Below are positions 37,162-45,621 of a stretch of 64,000 nt of DNA, piece after piece. The translations under genes and the position numbers were made by a program. The number at the start of each line of letters is the position of its first letter. Position 1 is the first letter of the stretch. The stretch covers positions 992,001 to 1,056,000 of the forward strand of contig NZ_CP059163.1 in assembly GCF_013466785.1 (NCBI RefSeq), given 5' to 3'. The notes under the pieces were generated by a model that saw nothing but the letters and a program-made list of their open reading frames with translations, did no database searches and had not been told where the DNA came from. The DNA comes from Nocardioides marinisabuli. GTDB lineage: Bacteria > Actinomycetota > Actinomycetes > Propionibacteriales > Nocardioidaceae.

Positions 37162-38331
37162 ATGACTGAGCGCAGCCCCGGCTCCACCGCCGGCGACCTC
37201 CTCACCCTGGTGCGCACCGGCCAGGCCGGCACCCGCGCGGACCTGGTGCGCCTGAGCGGGCTCTCGCGCGGCGCGGTCACCGCGCGCCTGGGCGCCCTGC
37301 TCGCCGCCGGACTGCTGGTCGAGGGCGGCGAGCGCACCTCGACCGGCGGCCGGCCCGCGGGCGCGCTGGCGCTCGACCCCGACGCCGCGGTCGTCCTCGC
37401 CGTCGCGGTCGGCCGCTCCCGCAGCCAGGTCGGCGTCTTCGACCTCGCCGGGCGCGAGATCAGCAGCGACACCCGCGACCACGAGCCCGGCATCGCCGCC
37501 TCCGAGCTGATGCCCGACGTGGTGGCCCGCCTGGGCCGGTTGCTCGAGGGGACCGCTCCCCCCGTCGTCGGGGTGGGGATGAGCCTGCCCGGCAGCGTCG
37601 ACCCGGCCCGCGGCACCAGCGTCGACGCGCCCGTGCTGAAGGGCTGGGACGGCGTCGACCTGGCGTCGTACGTCGCCACGCTGACCGACGCGCCGCTGCA
37701 CCTCGACAACGACACCGCCGCCCTGACCCGCTCGGAGCTCTTCGGCCGGGTGCCGGCCGCGGCGACCATGCTGGTGGTCAAGGCCTCCACCGGGCTGGGG
37801 ATGGGCCTGGTCGCGGACGGGCGCATCGTGGGCGAGCGCCGCGGCACCACCGGCGAGCTGGGCCACACGCGGGTCGACGTGGCCGGCGACCTGCTGTGCC
37901 GCTGCGGCGCGACCGGCTGCCTCGAGACCGTCGCCGGCGGGTGGGCGCTGGTGGGGAAGCTGCAGGAGGCCGGCATCGAGGCCCGCCACGTGCGCGACCT
38001 GGTCGCCCTGGCCCTCGACGGCGACCCGCTCGCGCGCAACCTGCTGCGCGAGGCCGGGCGCCAGCTCGGCGAGGTGCTCACCGTCGCGGTCAACCTGCTG
38101 CACCCCGAGGCCGTCGTCGTCGGCGGCGACATGGGCGCGGCCTTCGACCTCTACACCGCAGGCGTGCGCGAGAGCCTCTACTCCCGCGCCCACCCCGGCG
38201 CGGTGCGCGACCTGCGCTTCCTGCCCGCCGCCCACGGCGAGGCCGCGGGCCTGCTCGGCTGCGCCGCCCTGGCCATCGACGCGGCCCTGTCGCCCGCCGC
38301 CGTCGACGCCCACCTGCGCACCCGCCGCTGA
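37162..38331 (+). CDS. ROK family transcriptional regulator
   Basis: 389 aa. The N-terminal winged helix-turn-helix (about 10-65, TRADLVRLSGLSRGAVTARL) is fused to a sugar-kinase-like ROK domain. Phosphate-binding and sugar-binding regions are visible (VGVGMSLPGSVDPARG, LDNDTAALTRSELF), as is the zinc motif GH(235)...CRCGATGC (C246, C248, C253). Such proteins usually repress sugar genes and respond to a sugar or sugar phosphate. Divergence from zwf-edd-eda suggests control of glucose or gluconate breakdown. ATG start. Confidence 0.92.
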   Translation: MTERSPGSTAGDLLTLVRTGQAGTRADLVRLSGLSRGAVTARLGALLAAGLLVEGGERTSTGGRPAGALALDPDAAVVLAVAVGRSRSQVGVFDLAGREISSDTRDHEPGIAASELMPDVVARLGRLLEGTAPPVVGVGMSLPGSVDPARGTSVDAPVLKGWDGVDLASYVATLTDAPLHLDNDTAALTRSELFGRVPAAATMLVVKASTGLGMGLVADGRIVGERRGTTGELGHTRVDVAGDLLCRCGATGCLETVAGGWALVGKLQEAGIEARHVRDLVALALDGDPLARNLLREAGRQLGEVLTVAVNLLHPEAVVVGGDMGAAFDLYTAGVRESLYSRAHPGAVRDLRFLPAAHGEAAGLLGCAALAIDAALSPAAVDAHLRTRR

Positions 38332-38335
38332 CGCA

Positions 38336-38427
38336 CGAGCGGTCACTTCCGCACCATCCAGCAGTCAGTTCCGCACCTCCGATCGGTGCGAAAGTGACCG
38401 GTCGGTGGTGCGAAAGTGACCGCTCGG
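38336..38427. repeat. Four-unit inverted repeat of a GGTGCGAAAGTGACC motif
   Basis: Two units read GGTCACTTCCGCACC / GTCAGTTCCGCACC (38341-38355, 38364-38377), then two read GGTGCGAAAGTGACC (38385-38399, 38407-38421). The outer copies extend the match with CGAGC / GCTCGG, so the whole block folds into a long imperfect hairpin. It fills the gap between the convergent ROK and hmgA genes and may act as a bidirectional terminator. No gene lies in it. Confidence 0.75.
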
Positions 38428-38430
38428 CCG

Positions 38431-39606
38431 TCAGAGGCGGCGCCCGGCCCAGCTGAAGGGGTAGTCGGGGTCCTCGACCGGCAGGGCGGCCTCGCCGAGC
38501 TCGAGGGGGGCGAAGGTGTCGACCATGACCGCGGACTCCTCGAAGGCCTCCGCGCCCAGCGAGGCCTCGATGGCGGCGGGCTGGGGGCCGTGGGCGTGGC
38601 CGCCGGGGTGCAGCGAGACCGAGCCCAGCCCGATGCCCGAGCCCTTGCGGGCCTCGTAGTCGCCGGCGACGTAGAACATCACCTCGTCGGAGTCGACGTT
38701 GGAGTGGTAGTAGGGCACCGGGATCGCCAGCGGGTGGTAGTCGACCTTGCGGGGCAGGAAGTTGCAGACCACGAAGTTGTGGCCCTCGAAGACCTGGTGC
38801 ACCGGCGGCGGCTGGTGGACCTTGCCGGTGATCGGCATGTAGTCGTCGATGTTGAAGGTGTAGGGGTAGAGGCAGCCGTCCCAGCCGACCACGTCGAAGG
38901 GATGGGTGTCGTAGACCATCCGGGTGCCCACCACGCCCGCCGACGTGCGGTGCTTGACCAGCACCTCGACGTCGCGCCCCTCGGCCAGCAGCGGCTCGGC
39001 GGGGCCGTGCAGGTCGCGCTCGCAGTACGGCGCGTGCTCGAGCAGCTGCCCGTAGCGCGAGAGGTAGCGCTTGGGTGGGGCGACGTGGCTGTTGGCCTCG
39101 ATGGCGTAGAGCCGGCTCGGCTCGGCGGGCAGCCACCGGTGGGTGGTCGCCCGCGGCACCACCACGTAGTCGCCGGCGCGGTAGGCCACCGCCCCGAAGA
39201 CGGTCTCGACGACCCCGCTGCCGGCCTCGACGAAGACGCACTCGTCGCCGATGGCGTTGCGGTAGAGCGGGGAGGCGTCCGTGCCGGTGACGACGTAGGC
39301 GATGCGCACGTCGTTGTTGCCGAGCACCAGGCGGCGCCCGGTGACCGCGTCGGGACCGGTCTCGAGCGCGTGCAGGCGCAGGTGGCGCGGTGCGAGCGGG
39401 TGGTTGGGGGTGCGGGTCTGGTCGGGCAGCTCCCAGACCTCGGTCGCCACGAGCGCCGAGGGCACGCCGCGGTGGTAGAGCAGGGAGGAGTCGGAGGAGA
39501 AGCCCTCCTCCCCCATCAGCTCCTCGCGGTAGAGCGCCCCCTCGGGGTCGCGCAGCTGGGTGTGGCGCTTGCCCGGCACCTCGCCGAGCCGTCGGTAGTA
39601 GGCCAC
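38431..39606 (-). CDS. hmgA: Homogentisate 1,2-dioxygenase
   Basis: 391 aa, the shorter actinobacterial form. Opens the ring of homogentisate to maleylacetoacetate in tyrosine and phenylalanine breakdown, using a non-haem Fe(II). The C-terminal cupin is clear: HPFDVVGWDGCLYPYTFNID, KVHQPPPVHQVFEGHNFVVC, YYHSNVDSDEVMFYVAGDYE and SLHPGGHAHGPQP with the iron-ligand histidines and glutamate. GTG start at 39604-39606 with GGAG about 9 nt upstream. Divergent from an unknown gene plus fahA across a palindromic site. Confidence 0.94.
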   Translation of the reverse strand: MAYYRRLGEVPGKRHTQLRDPEGALYREELMGEEGFSSDSSLLYHRGVPSALVATEVWELPDQTRTPNHPLAPRHLRLHALETGPDAVTGRRLVLGNNDVRIAYVVTGTDASPLYRNAIGDECVFVEAGSGVVETVFGAVAYRAGDYVVVPRATTHRWLPAEPSRLYAIEANSHVAPPKRYLSRYGQLLEHAPYCERDLHGPAEPLLAEGRDVEVLVKHRTSAGVVGTRMVYDTHPFDVVGWDGCLYPYTFNIDDYMPITGKVHQPPPVHQVFEGHNFVVCNFLPRKVDYHPLAIPVPYYHSNVDSDEVMFYVAGDYEARKGSGIGLGSVSLHPGGHAHGPQPAAIEASLGAEAFEESAVMVDTFAPLELGEAALPVEDPDYPFSWAGRRL

Positions 39607-39633
39607 CGGGCCGTCTCCTCACTGTTCGAAAGT

Positions 39634-39649
39634 CGGACAGATGTGTCCG
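39634..39649. promoter_or_regulatory. Perfect CGGACA-N4-TGTCCG palindrome between hmgA and the fahA operon
   Basis: A 16-bp perfect dyad sits in the 71-bp divergent spacer, 27 bp from the hmgA start and 28 bp from the GTG of the other gene. A single dimeric repressor could control both transcripts. Family of the regulator unknown; none is encoded next to it. Confidence 0.55.
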
Positions 39650-39677
39650 CTATCCGCGTCGTGGTAAGAGTAGCGGC

Positions 39678-40511
39678 GTGCCTGCCACCACGGAACCTCT
39701 CTGGCGCGGCCTCGTCGACGACGCCGCGGTCTTCCCGCCCGGCGACGCCCCGCTCGACGCCGCCCTGGCCGCCTACCGCGAGCGCGAGGAGCCGCTGGTC
39801 GGCGCCTTCGTGCTGCGCGACACCGACCTGCCCCAGGTCGAGCCCGGGCCACCGCTCGCGGTCGTGCTGACCGGCGGCGCCGGCCAGGTCGGGGGCCCCA
39901 CCGCCCTGGCCACCCGCCACGGGCACACCCTGGCCCGGCTCGAGGTCGCGCTGCGCGACCTCGACGACCTGGCCGGCAACGCCCGGCGCGTCGTCGCCGC
40001 GGTCGACGCGGCCCGCGCCGCGGGCGACCTCGACGACGAGGTCGCGGTGCACGTCGAGCTGCCCGCCCTGCCCGGCCCGCCGACGTACGGCTGGCTGGCC
40101 GCGGCCGACGAGGTCGCCTCGGCCGAGCTGCTGCTCAAGTTCCGCACCGGCGGGCTGGACCCCGACGCGCACCCGACCTCGACGACGCTGGCGGCCTGGA
40201 TCGACGCCGCCCTCGACCGCGAGACCGCCTTCAAGTGCACCGCGGGGCTGCACCGCGCGGTGCGCCACACCGCCGACGACGGCGCCGAGCGGCACGGCTT
40301 CCTCAACGTGCTCCTCGCGACGCGGCGCGCCTTCGACGGCGCCGGTCGCGACGACGTGGTCGCCACCCTCGAGGAGCGCGACGGCGCCGCCCTGGCCGCC
40401 GCGGTGGCCACCGAGGACCTCGCCGGCGCCCGCCGCTGGTTCCGCTCCTTCGGCTCCTGCTCGGTCTCCGAACCGCTCGCCGACCTCGACGCCCTGGGGG
40501 TGCTCGCATGA
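39678..40511 (+). CDS. Conserved protein of unknown function linked to homogentisate catabolism
   Basis: 277 aa from GTG 39678; TAAGAG lies 7 nt upstream, so it may be leaderless. I do not recognise a named family. The sequence alternates short hydrophobic strands and helices with charged ends (AFVLRDTDLPQV, EVAVHVELPAL, AELLLKFRTGGLD, TAFKCTAGLHRAVRH, HGFLNVLLATRRAF), suggesting an alpha/beta barrel. The conserved-looking KCTAGLHRAVRH and LLLKFRTGG segments are candidate active-site pieces. Its stop overlaps the fahA start by ATGA, so it almost surely acts in tyrosine breakdown; the maleylacetoacetate isomerase step is otherwise unassigned in this window. That idea is inference only. Confidence 0.8.
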   Translation: MPATTEPLWRGLVDDAAVFPPGDAPLDAALAAYREREEPLVGAFVLRDTDLPQVEPGPPLAVVLTGGAGQVGGPTALATRHGHTLARLEVALRDLDDLAGNARRVVAAVDAARAAGDLDDEVAVHVELPALPGPPTYGWLAAADEVASAELLLKFRTGGLDPDAHPTSTTLAAWIDAALDRETAFKCTAGLHRAVRHTADDGAERHGFLNVLLATRRAFDGAGRDDVVATLEERDGAALAAAVATEDLAGARRWFRSFGSCSVSEPLADLDALGVLA

Positions 40512-41641
40512 CCGACCTCACGCACGAGGACAGGGGCGGCTTCGGCCCCGACCACCTGCCGTACGCCGTCTTCTCGCGCGACGGCGGCCCGCGCCGGGTG
40601 GGGGTCCGGCTCGGCGACACGGTGCTCGACCTGCACGAGGCGACCGGCCGCCCCGAGATGGCGGCGCCCTCGCTCAACGCCTTCATGGCGCTGGGTCCCG
40701 AGGTGTGGCGCCAGACCCGCGAGCAGGCGGCCTCGCTGGCCGCCACCACCGAGGGCATCCCGCTCGCCGACGTCGAGCTGCACCAGCCGTTCGAGGTCGC
40801 CGACTACGTCGACTTCTACGCCTCCGAGCACCACGCCACCAACCTGGGCCGGATGTTCCGGCCCGACAGCGAGCCGCTGCTGCCCAACTGGAAGCACCTG
40901 CCGGTGGCCTACCACGGCCGGGCCGGCACGGTCGTGCCCAGCGGCACGCCGGTGGTGCGGCCCCGCGGCCAGCGGCGCCCGGCGCCCGGCGCGGGCGAGG
41001 CCCCGGTCTTCGGCCCCTCCCAGCGCCTCGACATCGAGGCCGAGCTCGGCTTCGTCGTCGGCACCCCCTCCTCGCTGGGGGACCCGGTGCCGGCCGCCGG
41101 GCTGGCCGACCACGTCTTCGGCGTCGTCGGCGTCAACGACTGGTCGGCGCGCGACATCCAGGCCTGGGAGTACGTCCCGCTCGGGCCGTTCCTCGGCAAG
41201 TCGTTCGCGACCTCGGTGAGCCACTGGGTGACCCCGCTGGCCGCGCTCGAGGCCGCGTGGTGCGACCTGCCCGGCCAGGACCCGGAGCCGTTGGACTACC
41301 TCGACCCGGGCCACACCCGGGGCCTCGACGTCGACGTCGAGGTGGTGCTCAACGGCGAGGTGGTCAGCCGCCCGCGCTACCGCACGACGTACTGGTCACC
41401 CGGGCAGATGCTGGCGCACCTGACCGTCAACGGCGCCAGCCTGCGCACCGGCGACCTCTACGCCAGCGGCACGATCAGCGGCCCGGGCGGCGACGAGGTC
41501 GGCTCGCTCATCGAGCTCTGGCGCGGTGAGCGGTTCCTCGACGACGGCGACGAGGTGGTGCTGCGCTACAGCGCTCCCGGCACCGGCGGCGGGCGGATCA
41601 CCCTCGGCGAGGTCAGCGGGCGGGTGCTCCCGGCGCGCTAG
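40508..41641 (+). CDS. fahA: Fumarylacetoacetase
   Basis: 377 aa. Splits fumarylacetoacetate to fumarate and acetoacetate, the last step of tyrosine breakdown. The small N-terminal SH3-like domain is followed by the FAH fold: YVDFYASEHHATNLGRMFRP, LPNWKHLPVAYHGRAGTVVP, LDIEAELGFVVG and GVVGVNDWSARDIQAWEYVP carry the metal and catalytic residues, and GTISGPGGDEVGSLIELWRG closes the site. ATG at 40508 overlaps the preceding stop. Confidence 0.95.
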   Translation: MTDLTHEDRGGFGPDHLPYAVFSRDGGPRRVGVRLGDTVLDLHEATGRPEMAAPSLNAFMALGPEVWRQTREQAASLAATTEGIPLADVELHQPFEVADYVDFYASEHHATNLGRMFRPDSEPLLPNWKHLPVAYHGRAGTVVPSGTPVVRPRGQRRPAPGAGEAPVFGPSQRLDIEAELGFVVGTPSSLGDPVPAAGLADHVFGVVGVNDWSARDIQAWEYVPLGPFLGKSFATSVSHWVTPLAALEAAWCDLPGQDPEPLDYLDPGHTRGLDVDVEVVLNGEVVSRPRYRTTYWSPGQMLAHLTVNGASLRTGDLYASGTISGPGGDEVGSLIELWRGERFLDDGDEVVLRYSAPGTGGGRITLGEVSGRVLPAR

Positions 41642-41868
41642 ACGAGCCAGAGGAGCCAGCCGCCGAAGGAGACGACGGACACGGCGAGGACCAGCGCCCC
41701 CTGCCGGGTCCGACCCGACACGATCAGCCCCGCCCCCGCGAGCAGCCCGAGCGCGGGCAGGGCGACGGCCAGCAGCACCAGGAGCAGCACCACCACGAGG
41801 GGGAGGCCGGCGACGTCGTGGCGGGGGGTGTGACCGGTGTACCGGTCGGTCAGGTGAGGGGTGAACAC
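41638..41868 (-). CDS. Small two-helix membrane protein, hypothetical
   Basis: 76 aa from GTG 41866-41868. After a short polar N terminus (FTPHLTDRYTGHTPRHD) come two hydrophobic segments (about 20-49 and 57-76) separated by SGRTRQG. It overlaps the fahA 3' end by 4 nt tail to tail. The hydrophobic pattern and frame suggest a real gene, but there is no recognisable family. Confidence 0.5.
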   Translation of the reverse strand: MFTPHLTDRYTGHTPRHDVAGLPLVVVLLLVLLAVALPALGLLAGAGLIVSGRTRQGALVLAVSVVSFGGWLLWLV

Positions 41869-41925
41869 GCACCCATCCTGCCCGGGCCGGAGCCCGGTGA
41901 CAGCCGAACTCCCGGGGACGTCTAG

Positions 41926-41944
41926 TAAAGCAAGGCTTGCCTAA
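41926..41944 (+). promoter_or_regulatory. DtxR/IdeR-type iron box
   Basis: The 19-bp near-palindrome TAAAGCAAGGCTTGCCTAA (7 of 9 arm positions symmetric) resembles the IdeR/DtxR consensus TTAGGTTAGSCTAACCTAA. It ends 13 bp before the siderophore-interacting protein start. Iron-loaded repressor would be expected to shut the gene. Confidence 0.65.
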
Positions 41945-41957
41945 GTACGGTGCCGCC

Positions 41958-42794
41958 ATGAGCGAGCTGCCCCGGCTGATGCCCTCGGACCCCCGGATGT
42001 CGCGCGCCACGGTGCTGCGCACCACCCGCACCTCCCCGTCCTTCCAGCGCGTCACCGTCGGCGGGCCCGCCCTCGACGGGTTCGACTGGCAGGGCCACGA
42101 CCACTGGTTCCGGCTCTTCGTGCCGGCCACCCCGGGCGCCGCCCTGGTGCTGCCCGAGGTCGAGGGCCGCTCGTGGTGGCAGGCCTACCTGGCGATCGCG
42201 GAGGAGCAGCGCCCGCACTGCAGCAACTACACCGTCGCCGACCTGCGGCGCACCGGCACGGGCACCGAGATCGACCTCGACGTGGTGCTGCACGTCGACG
42301 GCGCGGGCGACCTCGCGGGCCGGGTGGCGCGCTGGGCGGTCGGCGCGACCCCCGGCAGCCCGGTGGCGCTGCTCGACCAGGGGCCGATGTTCGACCCGCC
42401 GGCCGGCACCCGGCGGGTGCACCTCGCGGCCGACGAGTCCGGGCTCCCGGGCGTCCGCGGCATCCTGCGCAGCCTGGCCCCCACCGCGGTGGGGACCGCC
42501 GTGCTCGAGGTGCCGACCGACGACGACGTCGACCACCGGCTGGTGCACCCCGCCGGCGTCGAGGTCACCTGGGTCAGCCGCGGCGGGCACCACGGGCGAC
42601 CGGGCGCCGGTGCCCTCGAGCTGCTGGAGAGCCGCACCGGACCGGTCGACCCCCGCGACTACGCCTTCGTGGTCGGCGAGTCGTCGCTGGCCACCGGTGG
42701 GCGCCGGCACCTGCGCCGGCTCGGGCTGCCCGCCTCGCGGATCACCTTCTCCGGCTTCTACAAGGCCGCCGCCCACCCCCAGCCGGTCGCCTAG
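41958..42794 (+). CDS. Siderophore-interacting protein (ferric-siderophore reductase family)
   Basis: 278 aa from ATG 41958. FAD-binding N-terminal beta-barrel (residues ~15-125, with CSNYTVADLR in the position of the flavin-binding motif) and a C-terminal NAD(P)H domain (RRVHLAADESGLPGVRGILR, YAFVVGESSLATGGRRHL, SGFYKAA). The family releases iron from imported siderophores by reducing Fe(III). An iron box lies directly upstream. The flavin motif departs from the usual RxYT form, so cofactor use deserves caution. Confidence 0.87.
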   Translation: MSELPRLMPSDPRMSRATVLRTTRTSPSFQRVTVGGPALDGFDWQGHDHWFRLFVPATPGAALVLPEVEGRSWWQAYLAIAEEQRPHCSNYTVADLRRTGTGTEIDLDVVLHVDGAGDLAGRVARWAVGATPGSPVALLDQGPMFDPPAGTRRVHLAADESGLPGVRGILRSLAPTAVGTAVLEVPTDDDVDHRLVHPAGVEVTWVSRGGHHGRPGAGALELLESRTGPVDPRDYAFVVGESSLATGGRRHLRRLGLPASRITFSGFYKAAAHPQPVA

Positions 42795-42804
42795 GCTCGA
42801 CGGG

Positions 42805-43746
42805 GTGACCTCCCCCGTGCAGCTGGGCCAGCACCCGCCCGCCGGCCACGTCCTGGCCCACCTCAGCGACCCGCACCTGCTCGCCGGCGGCGCCCTGCAG
42901 TACGGCGTCGTGGATCCCGAGGCGGGTCTGCGGCTGGCCCTCGAGCGGCTGCGGCGGGTGCACCCCGCTCCGCAGGCGCTGGTGCTCACCGGCGACCTGG
43001 CCGACAAGGCCGAGCCGGCGGCGTACGCCCGGCTGCGCGAGCTGGTCGAGCCCGCTGCGGCCCAGATGGGTGCGCAGGTGGTGTGGGTGATGGGCAACCA
43101 CGACGAGCGGGAGCCCTACGCGCGCGGGCTCTTCGGCGACGACGCCGACCCCCACGCCCCCCAGGACCGGGTGCACGACGTCGACGGGCTGCGGGTGATC
43201 GCCCTGGACACGACGGTGCCCGGCTACCACCACGGCGAGATCACCCCGGCCCAGCTGGTCTGGCTGGCCGAGGAGCTGGCCGTGCCGGCGCCGCACGGCA
43301 CGGTGCTGGCGATGCACCACCCACCGATCCCGCTGCCGATGCTGCGGGCCGCGGAGACCATCGAGCTGGCCGACCAGCACCTGCTGGCCGAGGTGCTCGC
43401 GGGCTCCGACGTGCGCGCCATCCTGGGCGGTCACTACCACTACTCCAGCCACTCGACGCTGGCCGGCATCCCGGTCAGCGTCGCCTCCGCGTCGTGCTAC
43501 ACCACCGACCCGGCGCCGCTGGAGCGCTTCGTCTCCGGCGTCGACGGCCACCAGGGCCTCAACACCGTCCACGTGTACGCCGACCGCGTGGTGCACACGG
43601 TCGTCCCGCTGGCCGCGGCACCCGAGGTCAGCGGCTTCCCGGCCGACGTGGTGGCCCAGCTGGAGGCGTTGAGCGCCGAGGAGCGCCGCGAGCTGATCTC
43701 GCGCAAGGACTCCCCCTTCAACGCCGGCCTGCTGCCCTCCGAGTGA
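42805..43746 (+). CDS. Class III cyclic nucleotide phosphodiesterase-like metallophosphoesterase
   Basis: 313 aa, close in length to M. tuberculosis Rv0805. All five calcineurin-type metal motifs are present: DPH (HLSDPHLLAGG), GD (LTGDLADKAEP), GNHD (VMGNHDERE), HH (AMHHPPIPLP) and GHxH (GGHYHYSSH). The C-terminal region with FVSGVDGHQGLNTVHVYADR also fits that family. GTG 42805 has TAGGCT exactly 7 nt upstream, so probably a leaderless mRNA. Likely hydrolyses cAMP or related phosphodiesters; true substrate unproven. Confidence 0.88.
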   Translation: MTSPVQLGQHPPAGHVLAHLSDPHLLAGGALQYGVVDPEAGLRLALERLRRVHPAPQALVLTGDLADKAEPAAYARLRELVEPAAAQMGAQVVWVMGNHDEREPYARGLFGDDADPHAPQDRVHDVDGLRVIALDTTVPGYHHGEITPAQLVWLAEELAVPAPHGTVLAMHHPPIPLPMLRAAETIELADQHLLAEVLAGSDVRAILGGHYHYSSHSTLAGIPVSVASASCYTTDPAPLERFVSGVDGHQGLNTVHVYADRVVHTVVPLAAAPEVSGFPADVVAQLEALSAEERRELISRKDSPFNAGLLPSE

Positions 43747-43750
43747 CCTC

Positions 43751-45289
43751 TCAGTCGCGGCGGCGGCGCGCGGCCCGGCGGTGCAGGAGCAGCGCCCCGA
43801 GCGTCGCCGGCACGACCAGCGCGAGACCGGCGGCGGTGGAGGCGTCGACCCGGTCGGCGCCCACGCTGCGCTGGCGGCGCGGCTTGAGGTCGCGGGGCTT
43901 GAGGGGCTTGACGTCGCCGATGGTCGAGCCGTCGTACCGAAAGACGTCGAAGCCGCGGACCAGGTCGTTGGCGTAGCCGAAGAAGGAGCCGTTGCGCTTG
44001 ATCTTGTTGGTCTTGAAGGACCAGGCGTCGGAGTCGGGCATCGCGAAGTGGCCGACCTCCTTCATGCCCACCCCGTCGCCGAAGGCGATCGCGGCCGGGC
44101 CGGCCAGCGGGTCGCTGGCGGCGTCGGCGAGCCCGGAGATGTCGAGCACCCGCACGCCCTTGGCGTACCAGGCGATGGTCAGCAGCTTCTGGCGCGGGTA
44201 GATGCGCAGCACGTGGGAGGTGCAGGTGGCGCCGTCCTGGACCGAGTAGGCCGGCGCGAACCAGGTGCCGATCTTGGCGGGCGCGGTCTCGAGGTCGCCG
44301 GTGATGTCGTAGAGGTGCAGGCCGCCGCCGGGGCACTCGACCGAGGCCGCGGCGCCGGCACGCTCGTCGGTGACGATGAGGATCGTGCGCTTGACGCCGT
44401 CGGAGTCCTTGAGGGTCACCGGGTCGGCCTGGTGGGAGACGTTGACGGCCGGGTCGACGATCTGGCCGATGATCGCGGGGTCCGCGGGGTCGGTGGTGTC
44501 GAGCACCAGCGTCTGCGAGAGCGCCGCGGAGTAGGCGCGGGTGCCGTCGGCGCTGAAGGTGATGTCGTGCGACTCCGAGCCCAGCGAGGTCGGCACGAAG
44601 GGGATCGCGAAGTCCTGCACCTTCACCGGTCGGGTCGGGCGGCGGATGTCGTAGATGGTGATGATCGGCTCGGGCCCGGCGGTGAGCAGGTCGGAGTTGG
44701 AGTTGTAGAGCCACTTGCCGCTGGGGTGGATCGTCATGTTGTGCGAGCCCGCAGGGACCGGCAGCCAGCTCACGGTCCCGGGGCGCTTGGGATCGGTGAC
44801 GTCGACGATCACGGTGCCGGCGTCGCCGGCCTCGAGGCCGAGCTCGGTGCCGCAGCGCGACGCGGCGCCGGCCGCGCCCACGGTGCCGTCGGCGGTGTAG
44901 CTGGCCAGCACCCGGCCGCGGCGCTTCCAGACCTGGATGTCGCCCTGGGAGATGTCGCAGTCGTAGACCGCGACCGGCTTGGGCTTGCGGGGCCGGGTGA
45001 TGTCGATGATCTGCAGGCCACCGCGCAGGGTGCCGGCCAGCGCGTACTCCCGCTTGCCCAGGCGCATGAACTCGATGTCGGAGCCGTTCTGCGCCTCGCC
45101 GCTGTCGTCGTACTGCAGGTTGGCGACGTACTCCATCGCCACGCCCTCGCCCTCGGTGGCGACCTCGGCGGCCCGGGTGTTGGTGGGCAGGTCACCTCCC
45201 TGGTGCGCCAGCGCCGAGGGGGCGGCGAGCACGGGGGCCAGGGCGGCCAGGGTCAGGGCGAGCAGGGCGGAGCCGGCGCGTCGGGTCAT
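43751..45289 (-). CDS. Secreted, membrane-anchored LVIVD-repeat protein
   Basis: 512 aa. Sec signal peptide ([20 protein letters not shown] ... ALA-HQ). Repeated beta-propeller-like units with LVIVD-type strands ([69 protein letters not shown]) cover most of the protein. The C-terminal helix (about 485-502) followed by Arg-rich RRAARRRRD would keep it on the outer face of the membrane. Binding partner or enzymatic activity unknown. It ends 4 bp from the convergent phosphodiesterase. Confidence 0.87.
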   Translation of the reverse strand: MTRRAGSALLALTLAALAPVLAAPSALAHQGGDLPTNTRAAEVATEGEGVAMEYVANLQYDDSGEAQNGSDIEFMRLGKREYALAGTLRGGLQIIDITRPRKPKPVAVYDCDISQGDIQVWKRRGRVLASYTADGTVGAAGAASRCGTELGLEAGDAGTVIVDVTDPKRPGTVSWLPVPAGSHNMTIHPSGKWLYNSNSDLLTAGPEPIITIYDIRRPTRPVKVQDFAIPFVPTSLGSESHDITFSADGTRAYSAALSQTLVLDTTDPADPAIIGQIVDPAVNVSHQADPVTLKDSDGVKRTILIVTDERAGAAASVECPGGGLHLYDITGDLETAPAKIGTWFAPAYSVQDGATCTSHVLRIYPRQKLLTIAWYAKGVRVLDISGLADAASDPLAGPAAIAFGDGVGMKEVGHFAMPDSDAWSFKTNKIKRNGSFFGYANDLVRGFDVFRYDGSTIGDVKPLKPRDLKPRRQRSVGADRVDASTAAGLALVVPATLGALLLHRRAARRRRD

Positions 45290-45338
45290 GCCCGGACAAC
45301 GGGAGGGGACGGCTGCGGTTACGCGGCGGACAGCAGAA

Positions 45339-45375
45339 GAGCCCCCGAGCGGCGCCAGGCGCTGCTCGGGGGCTC
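45339..45375 (-). terminator. Terminator downstream of tRNA-Tyr
   Basis: GAGCCCCCGAGC and GCTCGGGGGCTC arms pair perfectly, with near-perfect pairing continuing inside to a tiny loop. On the minus strand TTCTGCTGTC follows. Lies 13 bp after the tRNA and before the LVIVD gene. Confidence 0.68.
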
Positions 45376-45388
45376 CTCGGTGGTGCTG

Positions 45389-45471
45389 TGGCAGATGAAG
45401 GATTCGAACCTTCGAAGGCAAAAGCCGACGGATTTACAGTCCGCTCCCATTGGCCGCTCGGGCAATCTGCC
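45389..45471 (-). tRNA. tRNA-Tyr (GTA)
   Basis: 83 nt class II tRNA. Acceptor GGCAGAT / ATCTGCC fully paired, discriminator A, anticodon loop CTGTAAA giving GTA, long variable arm, T loop TTCGAAT. CCA not encoded. Confidence 0.96.
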
Positions 45472-45621
45472 AGGGTGCTGCCGTGCGGGCGTTTGGCCAC
45501 GCGACAACGAGACGAAACAATAGCGCAGCCCCCGGGCGCGACCGCAAACTGCCGCGGCACCCCGCGCAGGCACCCCGCGCGCCCCGACCAGACCGCTACG
45601 ACCGAGAACCAGGTGGACCCC

